DNA of 5,833 nt from Deferribacteraceae bacterium (GTDB lineage: Bacteria; Chrysiogenota; Deferribacteres; Deferribacterales; JAISNW01): NCBI GenBank assembly GCA_031276055.1, contig JAISNW010000249.1, forward strand, positions 1 through 5,833, written 5' to 3'. Below are positions 1 to 5,833 of the stretch, one piece after another. The position numbers were made by a program, and so were the translations under genes. The notes below the pieces were generated by a model. That model made no database searches and was not told the origin of the DNA. It was given only the letters and a program-made list of their open reading frames with translations. Within the stretch, counting starts at the first letter, position 1. The number at the start of each line of letters is the position of its first letter.

Positions 1-1432
1 GGAAATAATCTCCCATATGGTAGCCGCAGAACGGCAGCATTGCAAAAGGATCACGGCGTATAGTGCCCGCTTTAAGATCTAACGCAGCAGCGGTAACCTC
101 TGAACCTACTATAGAACCCATGAAAACCCCGTGAATCCAACTTTTTGCTTGATTTACAAGGGGGATGGTTCTAGGGCGGCGTCCTCCGAATAGGAAGGCG
201 CTTATCGGCACACCCGCAGGGTCTTCCCACTCTTTTGCAACAGCCGGGCATTGGCGGGCAGGCGCGGTAAAGCGGGCGTTAGGGTGAGCAGCAGGTTTTT
301 GATCTTTATCTGCTTTATTCTGGCGCCAAACGTTGCCATTCCAATCTATAAGTTCGCCCGGGGCATCGTATCCTATCCCTTCCCACCAAACATTCTTATC
401 TTCGGTAAGGGCGACATTAGTATATATAGTATTTTTGTTGATGGTCTTCATTGCGTTCGGGTTAGATTCAAGAGAGGTGCCCGGCGCAACTCCAAAAAAG
501 CCCGCTTCAGGATTTATGGCGTATAGACGCCCATCTTTGCCAAATTTCATCCAAGCTATATCATCCCCCACTGTTTCAACTTTCCAGCCGGGGATTGTGG
601 GTATAAGCATTGCAAGGTTAGTTTTTCCGCAGGCGGATGGGAAAGCGCCTGTTATATATTTAACCTCACCCGCGGGGTTTGTTATCTTTAGAATAAGCAT
701 ATGCTCCGCAAGCCACCCTTCATCTCTAGCGAGCACGGAAGCTATTCTAAGGGCTAGGCACTTCTTGCCCAGCAGAGCGTTGCCGCCGTAACCAGAACCA
801 TATGACCATATTTCACGAGTTTCAGGGAAGTGGGATATATATTTTTTATCAAGAGGAGCGCACGGCCACTGCCCTGCATCCTTCTCCCCTGCTGCAAGAG
901 GTTTGCCCACAGAGTGAAAGCACGGCACATAATACCCGTCGCTAGAGAGAACATCCAGCACCTTTGCACCAACCCTAGTCATAATATGCATATTTGCGAC
1001 CACATAAGGAGAATCTGTAATTTCAACGCCTATCTTTGCAATATCTGAACCGACAGGTCCCATAGAAAAAGGGATCACGTACATGGTTCTCCCTTTCATG
1101 CACCCTTTATACAACTCGGTCATGATAGTTTTTAACTCAGACGGGTCTATCCAGTTATTGGTAGGACCAGCATCTTCTTTATTATTTGAAGCGATATAGG
1201 TGCGGTTTTCCACCCTTGCTACATCAGAGGGATCAGATCTGAAGAGAACTGAACCGGGCAAAATATTAGGGTTTAAGGGGGTAGCAAGACCACTTTCTAT
1301 GGTTAAAGCAATCATCTTGTCATACTCTTGCTGGCTTCCGTCACAGACTTCGGCGGAATCGGGCGTCATAAGGGATATTGCCTCTTCCACCCACTTTTTA
1401 AGACCGTCATGTTTCAATTCGCTGACTTTCAT
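1..1432 (-). CDS. pckG: Phosphoenolpyruvate carboxykinase (GTP), 3' end beyond window
   Basis: This gene encodes a cytoplasmic enzyme that interconverts oxaloacetate plus GTP with PEP, CO2 and GDP, in gluconeogenesis or in anaerobic CO2 fixation. My reverse-strand translation gives 477 codons with no stop, starting at ATG 1430-1432, and the frame runs off the window at base 1. The family is about 600 residues, so roughly 120 C-terminal residues are missing. Visible motifs in order are SMGPVGS (123-129), SYGSGYGGN (210-218), GKKC (222-225), a metal-ligand-like His244 in WLAEHML, the P-loop PSACGKTN (265-272) with the family's active-site Cys268, GDDIAWM (289-295), NPEAGFFG (307-314) and the nucleotide-site FGGRRP (415-420). 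These mark the GTP family rather than the ATP (PckA) family. The start is supported by GGGAGG at 1437-1442, four bases upstream. The gene diverges from the methyltransferase. No frameshift is seen. Identification is very firm. Confidence 0.97.
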   Translation of the reverse strand, partial: MKVSELKHDGLKKWVEEAISLMTPDSAEVCDGSQQEYDKMIALTIESGLATPLNPNILPGSVLFRSDPSDVARVENRTYIASNNKEDAGPTNNWIDPSELKTIMTELYKGCMKGRTMYVIPFSMGPVGSDIAKIGVEITDSPYVVANMHIMTRVGAKVLDVLSSDGYYVPCFHSVGKPLAAGEKDAGQWPCAPLDKKYISHFPETREIWSYGSGYGGNALLGKKCLALRIASVLARDEGWLAEHMLILKITNPAGEVKYITGAFPSACGKTNLAMLIPTIPGWKVETVGDDIAWMKFGKDGRLYAINPEAGFFGVAPGTSLESNPNAMKTINKNTIYTNVALTEDKNVWWEGIGYDAPGELIDWNGNVWRQNKADKDQKPAAHPNARFTAPARQCPAVAKEWEDPAGVPISAFLFGGRRPRTIPLVNQAKSWIHGVFMGSIVGSEVTAAALDLKAGTIRRDPFAMLPFCGYHMGDYF

Positions 1433-1459
1433 ATTTCCTCCCGAAAGTTATACTAGCCT

Positions 1460-1488
1460 ATGCTACGCCCTCTACCCCAATGTGTCAA
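1460..1488 (-). promoter_or_regulatory. Sigma70-type promoter of pckG
   Basis: On the minus strand a perfect -35 TTGACA (1488-1483) is followed after 17 bases by TAGCAT (1465-1460), a 4/6 match to the -10 consensus. The predicted start of transcription is near 1453. This gives a leader of about 20 bases that contains the GGGAGG ribosome binding site of pckG. Position, spacing and the exact -35 make this a good candidate. No operator is recognised around it. Confidence 0.6.
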
Positions 1489-1533
1489 GAAAATTTGGAA
1501 TAATGGTTGGGTGTTTGTAGATTGTAAAAAATG

Positions 1534-1573
1534 CTGGCATTTTTCAAGATAATCTGGCATTTTTCAAGATAAT
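1534..1573. repeat. Exact 20-bp tandem direct repeat, two copies
   Basis: The unit CTGGCATTTTTCAAGATAAT occurs at 1534-1553 and again at 1554-1573 without mismatch or gap, 19 bases before the methyltransferase ATG. The first copy also completes a near-palindrome, AAAAATGC-TG-GCATTTTT, at 1527-1544. Each unit ends in GATAAT, which resembles a -10 box, but no -35 at normal spacing accompanies either copy. It could be a duplicated regulatory site, a slippage product, or a scar at the edge of an inserted segment. The repeat is seen directly; any function is unknown. Confidence 0.9.
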
Positions 1574-1592
1574 TTTGTATATAGTATATAAT

Positions 1593-2501
1593 ATGGAGAG
1601 AGAGTATAGTATTTTCAATACTGATTGCCGCACTGGAATTAAAGATATACCGGATAACTCCATTGACTTTATTATAACCGATCCGCCGTATTTTATTGAC
1701 GGAATGGGCGGTGACTGGAATGACAGCAAACTTAAAAGCAAAGCAAAAAAATCAGGGATAGTCGGCGGACTTCCTGTTGGGATGAAATTTGACCGCACAC
1801 AGGGTGAGCAGCTGCAAAAATTTTTAGAACCACTTTGCCAGGAGTTCTATCGTATATTAAAACCTGGCGGTTTTTGCGTCGTCTTTTCGCAAGGGCGGCT
1901 TTATCACAGAACAGCAATGGCGTTGGATTTGACAGGTTTTGAAATCCGGGATTTGTTAGGGTGGAAATATGAAGGACAGGCGAAAGCTTTTTCGCAAGCC
2001 CATTTTATCAAAAAAGATAAAAATATGACCGATGCCGAAAAAGCAGAACTTATCAAAGAATTAGACGGGTTAAAAACACCGCAGTTAAAGCCGCAGATGG
2101 AGCCTATGGTTTTGGCGCAAAAACCGAAAGACGGGACTTTTGTTGAGAATTGGAAAAAGTATCAAGTTGGGCTTGTGAATACAAAAGAATCTTTGGACGG
2201 AATGTTCCCAGGCACAATAATGGAGGTGTCAAAAAAAATCCGCCAAAACGAAACTGATGAAAAGATAGACCATATGACAGTGAAACCGGTCTGTTTGATT
2301 TCTCATTTAATAAAACTTTTTACAAAACAAGGGCAAAGTGTTCTTGACCCTTTCCTTGGCAGCGGGTCGCATGGCGTGGCGGCATTAGAATCAAAAAGAA
2401 AATTTATTGGATTTGAGATAGAGCCGCGATATTTTGACATTGCGAAGAAACGGCTTGAAAAATCCGCAAATAAAACAGATTTATTCTCCACAACCCAATA
2501 A
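1593..2501 (+). CDS. Site-specific DNA methyltransferase (N6-adenine/N4-cytosine, beta-type motif order)
   Basis: The protein of 302 residues transfers a methyl group from S-adenosylmethionine to an exocyclic amino group in a specific DNA sequence. The catalytic motif IV, DPPYF (30-34), comes near the N-terminus. A variable central region follows, containing TPQLKPQMEP and GTFVENWKKY (about 162-190), then HMTVKPV (227-233). The SAM-binding motif I, DPFLGSGS (252-258), and FIGFEIEPRYF (271-281) lie near the C-terminus. Catalytic motif before SAM motif is the beta order. DPPY rather than SPPY favours adenine as the target. An in-frame TTG at 1575 would add six residues (MYIVYN). I chose ATG 1593, although neither start has a recognisable ribosome binding site. 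The coding sequence is rich in AAA and poorer in G+C than its neighbours by eye, which suggests transfer. No endonuclease gene is visible, so it may be an orphan or phage-type methylase. The target sequence cannot be read from the protein. Confidence 0.93.
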   Translation: MEREYSIFNTDCRTGIKDIPDNSIDFIITDPPYFIDGMGGDWNDSKLKSKAKKSGIVGGLPVGMKFDRTQGEQLQKFLEPLCQEFYRILKPGGFCVVFSQGRLYHRTAMALDLTGFEIRDLLGWKYEGQAKAFSQAHFIKKDKNMTDAEKAELIKELDGLKTPQLKPQMEPMVLAQKPKDGTFVENWKKYQVGLVNTKESLDGMFPGTIMEVSKKIRQNETDEKIDHMTVKPVCLISHLIKLFTKQGQSVLDPFLGSGSHGVAALESKRKFIGFEIEPRYFDIAKKRLEKSANKTDLFSTTQ

Positions 2502-2632
2502 TTCACGAAGTTTATCACCAATCATCGTCCAGAATAACGGAAAACGTAGAAATCTCAACGTTTTTTGAGTTTAAGCATATACCTCTTGAAAAATTTAGGC
2601 GGACGTTGTACTCTCTGAACCATGAATAGCGT
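2474..2632 (+). pseudogene. Start-less open frame, possible C-terminal remnant of a lost gene
   Basis: A frame different from that of the methyltransferase is open from just after a stop at 2471-2473 to TAG at 2630-2632, about 52 codons, without ATG. Its last part reads like ordinary protein (FFEFKHIPLEKFRRTLYSLN near the end). Its stop lies eleven bases inside the following glycosyltransferase gene, the short overlap commonly seen between cotranscribed genes. One reading is that an upstream gene of the glycosyltransferase operon lost all but its tail when the methyltransferase segment arrived. Where the remnant would begin is unclear; its 5' part overlaps the end of the methyltransferase gene, and only about 2540-2632 looks protein-like. 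A random open frame of this length is quite possible. I recognise no family. Confidence 0.25.
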
Positions 2633-3611
2633 TAAGAGAGTTCTAATTGTTAAACTCTCCGCATTAGGGGATGCTGTTATGGCAAGCGCCATTATCCCCG
2701 CATTGAGAGAGCGTTACGGCAATCTGCATATTTCTTGGCTTGCGGGCGTTGAAATTGCAGAGCTGGTTGCCCTCTATGAAGGGGTCGACAAGCTCTATAT
2801 AGTAGACAACTCTCTGCTGGCAAAAGGGTTTTTTAGCAGGGTAAAGCTGGTTGCTGCTGTTTGGAAGCTCCTCTTTGCTAAACGGTTCGATCTTGTAATT
2901 ACTGCCCATTCCAACTATAGATATAAGGTTTTGCCTCTCTCGGCTTTCTGTAAAGATCATGTTAGTTTCGGCGGGCGCGAAGGACCGCTCCCCGGCAGGT
3001 ACCACGCCGTGGAATATGCCCGCCTTGCGCTCTCACATGATGCTGAAATACTGAACTTTCCTCCCTTTGCAAAGCTAAAGGAGATTCCTATAGCTGAAGA
3101 GAGTAGAGATCATATCCTCCTCTTACCCGGCGGCGCTCTTAATATGTTGAGCAATATCAGTCTACGCCGCTGGGATGCTGAAAATTACGCCGCCCTTGCA
3201 AAGCGGTTGATTGAGAAGGGTTATAAGGTGGGGCTTATAGGTTCAGCAACAGATCGTTGGACAGAACAATATTTTAGAGGGCTGCCTATAACATCCTTCA
3301 TAGGCAAAACCGATATTAAAGGGCTAATAGCCCTTATAAAAGGCGCTTGCGCCCTAGTTGCCCACGATTCCGGTCCTTTTCATATAGCCTGCATGGTGGG
3401 AGCGCCGCTTGTAGGGCTCTTCGGACCGATCAATAGCAAATTTCGGCATGCACCCAATAAGAATATTGCTGTTATAGACGGTAAAACTGTCTGCAGCCCC
3501 TGCTACGATGGGCGTTTTTACGCCGATTGCAGAGATAATATCTGTATGCGCTCTATAAGTGTAGAACAGGTATTGGCAGAGGTTGTCAGAATCGCTGCAA
3601 AACCAATTTAA
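2622..3611 (+). CDS. Glycosyltransferase family 9, LPS heptosyltransferase-like
   Basis: This 329-residue protein resembles the ADP-heptose:LPS heptosyltransferases (WaaC/WaaF/WaaQ group), which add heptose to the lipopolysaccharide inner core on the cytoplasmic face of the inner membrane. Two Rossmann-like halves are visible. The N-terminal half opens with RVLIVKLSALGDAV (6-19), where Asp17 sits at the catalytic position of the family. The C-terminal half carries LLLPGG (167-172), HDSGPFHIA (248-256) and GLFGP (265-269), the nucleotide-sugar binding signature. Length is normal for the family. A four-cysteine cluster follows at C291, C294, C303 and C308. It has no signal peptide, as expected for a GT9 enzyme. 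The ATG at 2622 begins directly before the first beta strand; no strong ribosome binding site precedes it, which would fit translational coupling to a former upstream gene. Its stop overlaps that of iscU by four bases. The exact acceptor and the member of the WaaC/F/Q group cannot be assigned. Confidence 0.9.
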   Translation: MNSVKRVLIVKLSALGDAVMASAIIPALRERYGNLHISWLAGVEIAELVALYEGVDKLYIVDNSLLAKGFFSRVKLVAAVWKLLFAKRFDLVITAHSNYRYKVLPLSAFCKDHVSFGGREGPLPGRYHAVEYARLALSHDAEILNFPPFAKLKEIPIAEESRDHILLLPGGALNMLSNISLRRWDAENYAALAKRLIEKGYKVGLIGSATDRWTEQYFRGLPITSFIGKTDIKGLIALIKGACALVAHDSGPFHIACMVGAPLVGLFGPINSKFRHAPNKNIAVIDGKTVCSPCYDGRFYADCRDNICMRSISVEQVLAEVVRIAAKPI

Positions 3612-4036
3612 GAGTCGTGGGCATCCTCATCTATCTTAAAATCTTGCAGCGCTTTAGGCATCTGCCGCCCGCTCCTCTTATAATAATCCACTAGAGCGCT
3701 CTTTACCGCCTCTTCTGCTAAAACCGAGCAGTGAATCTTCACAGGAGGAAGCCCATCCAACGCTTCAACAACCGCTTTATTGGTCAGGGTAAGAACCTCC
3801 TCTATGGTTTTGCCTTTAATAAGCTCTGTCGCCATAGAGCTTGTTGCAATAGCGGCGCCGCAGCCGAAGGTGTTAAACTTAACATCTGTGACGACATCAT
3901 TATCTATCTTGAGATACATCTTCATTATATCGCCGCAGCGGGCGTTGCCTACCTCGCCTATCCCGTCAGCATCTTCAATCTTGCCTACATTGCGCGGGTT
4001 TTCAAAGTGATCCATTACAGTATCAGAATACGCCAT
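3608..4036 (-). CDS. iscU: Iron-sulfur cluster assembly scaffold IscU (NifU-like)
   Basis: IscU is the cytoplasmic scaffold on which iron and IscS-derived sulfur are assembled into [2Fe-2S] clusters. The 142-residue protein has the three invariant cysteines Cys34 (ARCGD), Cys59 (FGCGAA) and Cys103 (KIHCSVLA), plus Asp36 and His102, all at the positions of cluster ligands in the family. LPPVK (97-100 and neighbours) corresponds to the motif bound by the HscA chaperone in E. coli, although no hscA or hscB is present here. It has only the scaffold domain and lacks the C-terminal domains of full NifU. ATG 4034-4036 was chosen because AGGAGG lies just upstream (about 4043-4048) and the protein begins with the conserved MAYSDTVMDHFENPRNVG. 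An in-frame ATG 20 codons earlier lies inside iscS. The start is one base after the iscS stop, so translation is probably coupled. The C-terminus is a short acidic tail. Confidence 0.96.
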   Translation of the reverse strand: MAYSDTVMDHFENPRNVGKIEDADGIGEVGNARCGDIMKMYLKIDNDVVTDVKFNTFGCGAAIATSSMATELIKGKTIEEVLTLTNKAVVEALDGLPPVKIHCSVLAEEAVKSALVDYYKRSGRQMPKALQDFKIDEDAHDS

Positions 4037-4037
4037 C

Positions 4038-5213
4038 TTACTTTCCTCCTTTCTGAATCTTTTCCCACACAGGGGACATGCTTCTAAGTTTTTCAATGAT
4101 GGTGGGGAGAGTTTTTATAATAAAATCTGCCTCTTCAACGCTGTTGCGCTCATTGAAAGAGAGCCGCAGAGAGCCGTGGGCGACCTCATGGCTTAACCCT
4201 ATGGCAAGCAGAACATGAGATGGATCAAGCGAACCGGAGGTGCAGGCGGAGCCTGAGGAGGCGCATATGCCAGCTGCATCTAACTTTAAGAGGAGGGATT
4301 CCCCCTCTATCCCCTCAAAACAGAAGTTAATTATTCCCGGCAGGCGCTTTGTAGGGTCTCCGTTATATCTGCTCTTAGGAATCTCTAGTAAGGCGTTTAC
4401 AAGCCTTTCTCGGATCGCTATAGTTTTTGCGGCATTCTCTTCAAGCCGCTCATTGGCTTCAGTGAGGGCGGCGGCAAGCCCAGAAACCCCTGGAACATTT
4501 TCTGTTCCGCCGCGTTTACCGCGCTCTTGAGCGCCGCCTTCTATAAATATATTAAGGGGGGTTCTCTGACGAACATAGAGAGCCCCTACCCCTTTAGGTC
4601 CGTGGAATTTATGCGCTGAGAGGGAGAGCATATCTACATTATCCCTCTTCACATCAACAGGGATATGCCCTACCGCCTGAACAGCATCTGTATGGAATAT
4701 CACCCCTTTCAGTCGGCATAAAGCCCCTATCTCCGCTACCGGCTGAACCGTTCCTATCTCGTTGTTGGCATACATTATTGTAACAAGGGCTGTATCCTCC
4801 CTGACGGCGTCTGCTAGATCATCAACCCGCACAAGCCCATCGGAGTAAACATCTAATAAGGTTACTTCAAAACCTTCTTTTTCAAGGGCGTTGAGGGTGT
4901 GTAGAACCGCATGATGCTCAAATTTGCTCGAGATAATATGCTTTTTCCCTTTTAACGCTCCTGTGCGTGCAGCAGAGCGGATAGCCCAGTTATCAGCCTC
5001 TGTGCCCCCAGAGGTAAAATACACCTCTTTGGCTTCGCAATTTAGAACCTTTGCTGTATCAGAGCGGGCTCTGTCTAAAACCACTGCCGCCTTCTGCCCT
5101 AGCCTATGAACACTGGAAGGGTTGCCGTATACCTCTTTCATAGCAGTATATACAGCTTGGGCGGCTGTTTCGCCGCATACTGTGGTTGCGGCGTTGTCAA
5201 AATAGATACTCAT
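4038..5213 (-). CDS. iscS: Cysteine desulfurase, IscS/NifS family
   Basis: This 391-residue PLP enzyme converts cysteine to alanine, holding the sulfur as a persulfide that passes to IscU. It is cytoplasmic and acts as a homodimer in its family. Visible features are YFDNAATT (4-11) at the N-terminus, TSGGTEADN (67-75), His101 in FEHHAVL at the position that stacks on PLP, NNEIGT (150-155), Asp177 in HTDAVQA, the PLP-binding Lys202 in SAHKFHGPKG, RGGTEN (234-239), and the persulfide-forming Cys324 in SSGSACTSGSLDPSHVL. The insertion around Cys324 marks the group I (IscS/NifS) type rather than SufS. ATG 5211-5213 has TGGGGA (5219-5224) five bases upstream. It is first in a two-gene operon with iscU, divergent from the Rrf2-type regulator. 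NifS with a nitrogen-fixation role is less likely, since no nif gene is seen. Confidence 0.96.
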   Translation of the reverse strand: MSIYFDNAATTVCGETAAQAVYTAMKEVYGNPSSVHRLGQKAAVVLDRARSDTAKVLNCEAKEVYFTSGGTEADNWAIRSAARTGALKGKKHIISSKFEHHAVLHTLNALEKEGFEVTLLDVYSDGLVRVDDLADAVREDTALVTIMYANNEIGTVQPVAEIGALCRLKGVIFHTDAVQAVGHIPVDVKRDNVDMLSLSAHKFHGPKGVGALYVRQRTPLNIFIEGGAQERGKRGGTENVPGVSGLAAALTEANERLEENAAKTIAIRERLVNALLEIPKSRYNGDPTKRLPGIINFCFEGIEGESLLLKLDAAGICASSGSACTSGSLDPSHVLLAIGLSHEVAHGSLRLSFNERNSVEEADFIIKTLPTIIEKLRSMSPVWEKIQKGGK

Positions 5214-5234
5214 CTTGTTCCCCAGAGATTATTG

Positions 5235-5269
5235 CTGATAAATCTTATCAGAATAGTAAGATTTATCCT
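5235..5269. promoter_or_regulatory. Paired-palindrome operator candidate between iscS and the regulator
   Basis: A palindrome with 7-bp arms, CTGATAA-atc-TTATCAG, occupies 5235-5251. A degenerate copy in the opposite orientation, matching 12 of 17 bases, occupies 5253-5269, with centres 18 bp apart. Together they create a perfect inverted repeat with 11-bp arms, GATAAATCTTA (5237-5247) and TAAGATTTATC (5257-5267). The element sits 22 bases before iscS and abuts the -35 of the regulator's candidate promoter. Rrf2 proteins bind palindromes as dimers and often control themselves and adjacent Fe-S genes, so this is the likely operator. On the iscS side a possible promoter (TTGCAA, 19 bases, GATAAG) would be covered by it. 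A role as an mRNA hairpin in the iscS leader is possible but less likely. Confidence 0.6.
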
Positions 5270-5297
5270 TGCAAAGATAACCCTTTTATTATAAAAT
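5269..5297 (+). promoter_or_regulatory. Candidate promoter of the Rrf2/IscR-like gene
   Basis: TTGCAA (5269-5274, 4/6 to the -35 consensus) is followed after 17 bases by TAAAAT (5292-5297, 5/6 to the -10 consensus). The predicted start is near 5304, giving a leader of about 35 bases. The -35 touches the right end of the paired palindrome, so binding there would be placed to block or modulate transcription. The ribosome binding site is probably AAGGG (5324-5328), ten bases before the ATG, which is slightly far and may be moderate in strength. Confidence 0.4.
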
Positions 5298-5338
5298 GTC
5301 AAATAAAAGATTCCTGCATTTTTAAGGGTAGATAATTT

Positions 5339-5761
5339 ATGAGAGTTTCCGCAAAGGGTCGTTACGCCCTAAGAGTTCTTCTGGAACTTGCAGCAAGCAG
5401 CGGCAGCAGGTATATTCCGTTAAAAGAGATAGCAGACAAGCACGGCATCTCTAGGAACTACCTAGAGCAGATAATGCCGCTTCTGCATAAGGCAAAGTTT
5501 GTGAAAACTACAAGGGGCTTTCAAGGGGGGTATAAGCTCACAAAACCGCCCCGAGATTACAGACTTGGGGACATTTTAAGGGTTACTGAAGGCAATATAG
5601 CTCCAGTGGTATGCCTTGACAACGGCGAATCCGTCGAGTGCGACAGGGTGGACAAATGCCCCACAATTGAAGTTTGGCAAGGGTTAAACAGAGTGATGCT
5701 TGATTATATCGACGGCATCTCTCTTCAAGATATACTAGAGAAGAAACAGAGCGTTTCCTAG
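5339..5761 (+). CDS. Rrf2 family transcriptional regulator, IscR-like
   Basis: This 140-residue DNA-binding protein is of the family that includes IscR, NsrR and CymR. The N-terminus MRVSAKGRYALRVLLELA (1-18) and the winged helix-turn-helix with IPLKEIADKHGISRNYLEQI (26-45) are typical, followed by the wing RGFQGGYKL (59-67). Three cysteines, C92, C101 and C107, lie at the place where IscR and NsrR bind a [2Fe-2S] or [4Fe-4S] cluster. Their spacing (C-X8-C-X5-C) is looser than the C-X5-C-X5-C of E. coli IscR. The IscR His107 position is not obviously matched: Cys107 is followed by Pro-Thr-Ile. Divergence from iscS-iscU supports a role in sensing Fe-S status and controlling that operon and itself. 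The paired palindrome in the spacer is the likely site. I leave the symbol empty because NO sensing or cysteine sensing is not excluded. Confidence 0.92.
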   Translation: MRVSAKGRYALRVLLELAASSGSRYIPLKEIADKHGISRNYLEQIMPLLHKAKFVKTTRGFQGGYKLTKPPRDYRLGDILRVTEGNIAPVVCLDNGESVECDRVDKCPTIEVWQGLNRVMLDYIDGISLQDILEKKQSVS

Positions 5762-5833
5762 CGCATCGCCTCTTTCATCCCTTCAACATATTGTTTTAAC
5801 TTATTTGCAGTATCAGGAGCATTTTCGGCGATA
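5758..5833 (-). CDS. C-terminal end of an unidentified gene, possibly tryptophan synthase alpha chain
   Basis: The minus strand carries 24 codons and a TAG stop (5760-5758), the rest lying beyond the window. The end reads IAENAPDTANKLKQYVEGMK followed by EAMR. An acidic IxEN followed by an amphipathic helix finishing in K-E-A is like the last helix of TrpA, but a short tail cannot establish this. That it is a real gene end is supported by its orientation and by a 4-bp stop-to-stop overlap with the regulator, the same tight arrangement seen at the GT9/iscU junction. If it is trpA, the enzyme would cleave indole-3-glycerol phosphate for tryptophan synthesis. Confidence 0.5.
   Translation of the reverse strand, partial: IAENAPDTANKLKQYVEGMKEAMR

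Noticed and set aside
333..791. 152-codon plus-strand open frame
   Set aside because: It lies antisense to pckG, whose motifs are unmistakable, and its product shows no family feature.
1534..1573. CRISPR array
   Set aside because: Only two units, directly abutting without spacers, and no cas gene in the window.
1587..1592. TATAAT as the -10 of the methyltransferase promoter
   Set aside because: It touches the ATG at 1593, so its transcript would start inside the coding region, before motif IV at residues 30-34 but without another start codon there.
2541..2569. Weak hairpins followed by T residues after the methyltransferase
   Set aside because: The alternative stems are 5-7 bp and nearly all A-T or very short, too unstable to call an intrinsic terminator.
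2586..2614. TTGAAA and TACTCT as a promoter for the GT9 gene
   Set aside because: The -10 matches only 3 of 6 bases and would start transcription at the ATG itself.
2664..3005. 113-codon minus-strand open frame
   Set aside because: It is an antisense shadow of the heptosyltransferase gene with low-complexity content and no ribosome binding site noted.
4037..4096. Longer IscU beginning at 4096 with 20 extra residues including a CPLC pair
   Set aside because: The extension lies inside the iscS coding sequence, while AGGAGG and the conserved IscU N-terminus both point to 4036.

Overview
The window carries ordinary housekeeping genes of a Gram-negative bacterium, with one probable accessory gene, a DNA methyltransferase, set between them. 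Gram-negative is inferred from a lipopolysaccharide-type heptosyltransferase. A GTP-type PEP carboxykinase and a minimal iscS-iscU pair under a divergent Rrf2/IscR-like regulator would suit an anaerobic or fermentative lineage. The phylum cannot be fixed from the sequence alone.

Layout: (1) Positions 1-1432, minus strand: the first 477 codons of pckG (GTP PEP carboxykinase), cut by the window edge, with a clear sigma70-like promoter and ribosome binding site. (2) 1433-1592: divergent spacer holding that promoter and an exact 20-bp tandem duplication. (3) 1593-2501, plus: a beta-order N6-adenine/N4-cytosine DNA methyltransferase, more A-rich than its neighbours and with no restriction enzyme in view. 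(4) 2502-2621: a short spacer in which a start-less open frame runs into the next gene; it may be the tail of a lost gene. (5) 2622-3611, plus: a GT9 heptosyltransferase-like protein. (6) 3608-5213, minus: iscS then iscU, one base apart, convergent with the GT9 gene and overlapping it by 4 bp. (7) 5214-5338: a control region with two adjacent palindromes that together form a perfect 11-bp inverted repeat. (8) 5339-5761, plus: the Rrf2/IscR-like regulator. (9) 5758-5833, minus: the last 24 codons of another gene, possibly trpA.

Functionally, IscS takes sulfur from cysteine, IscU is the scaffold for cluster assembly, and the divergent regulator probably senses a cluster through three cysteines and controls both directions from the palindromic region. 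pckG links oxaloacetate and PEP, the GT9 gene serves envelope sugar assembly, and the methyltransferase looks like a separate acquisition. I see no wholly new system. The points most worth checking are the dual-palindrome operator and the origin of the methyltransferase islet with its repeats and possible broken neighbour.
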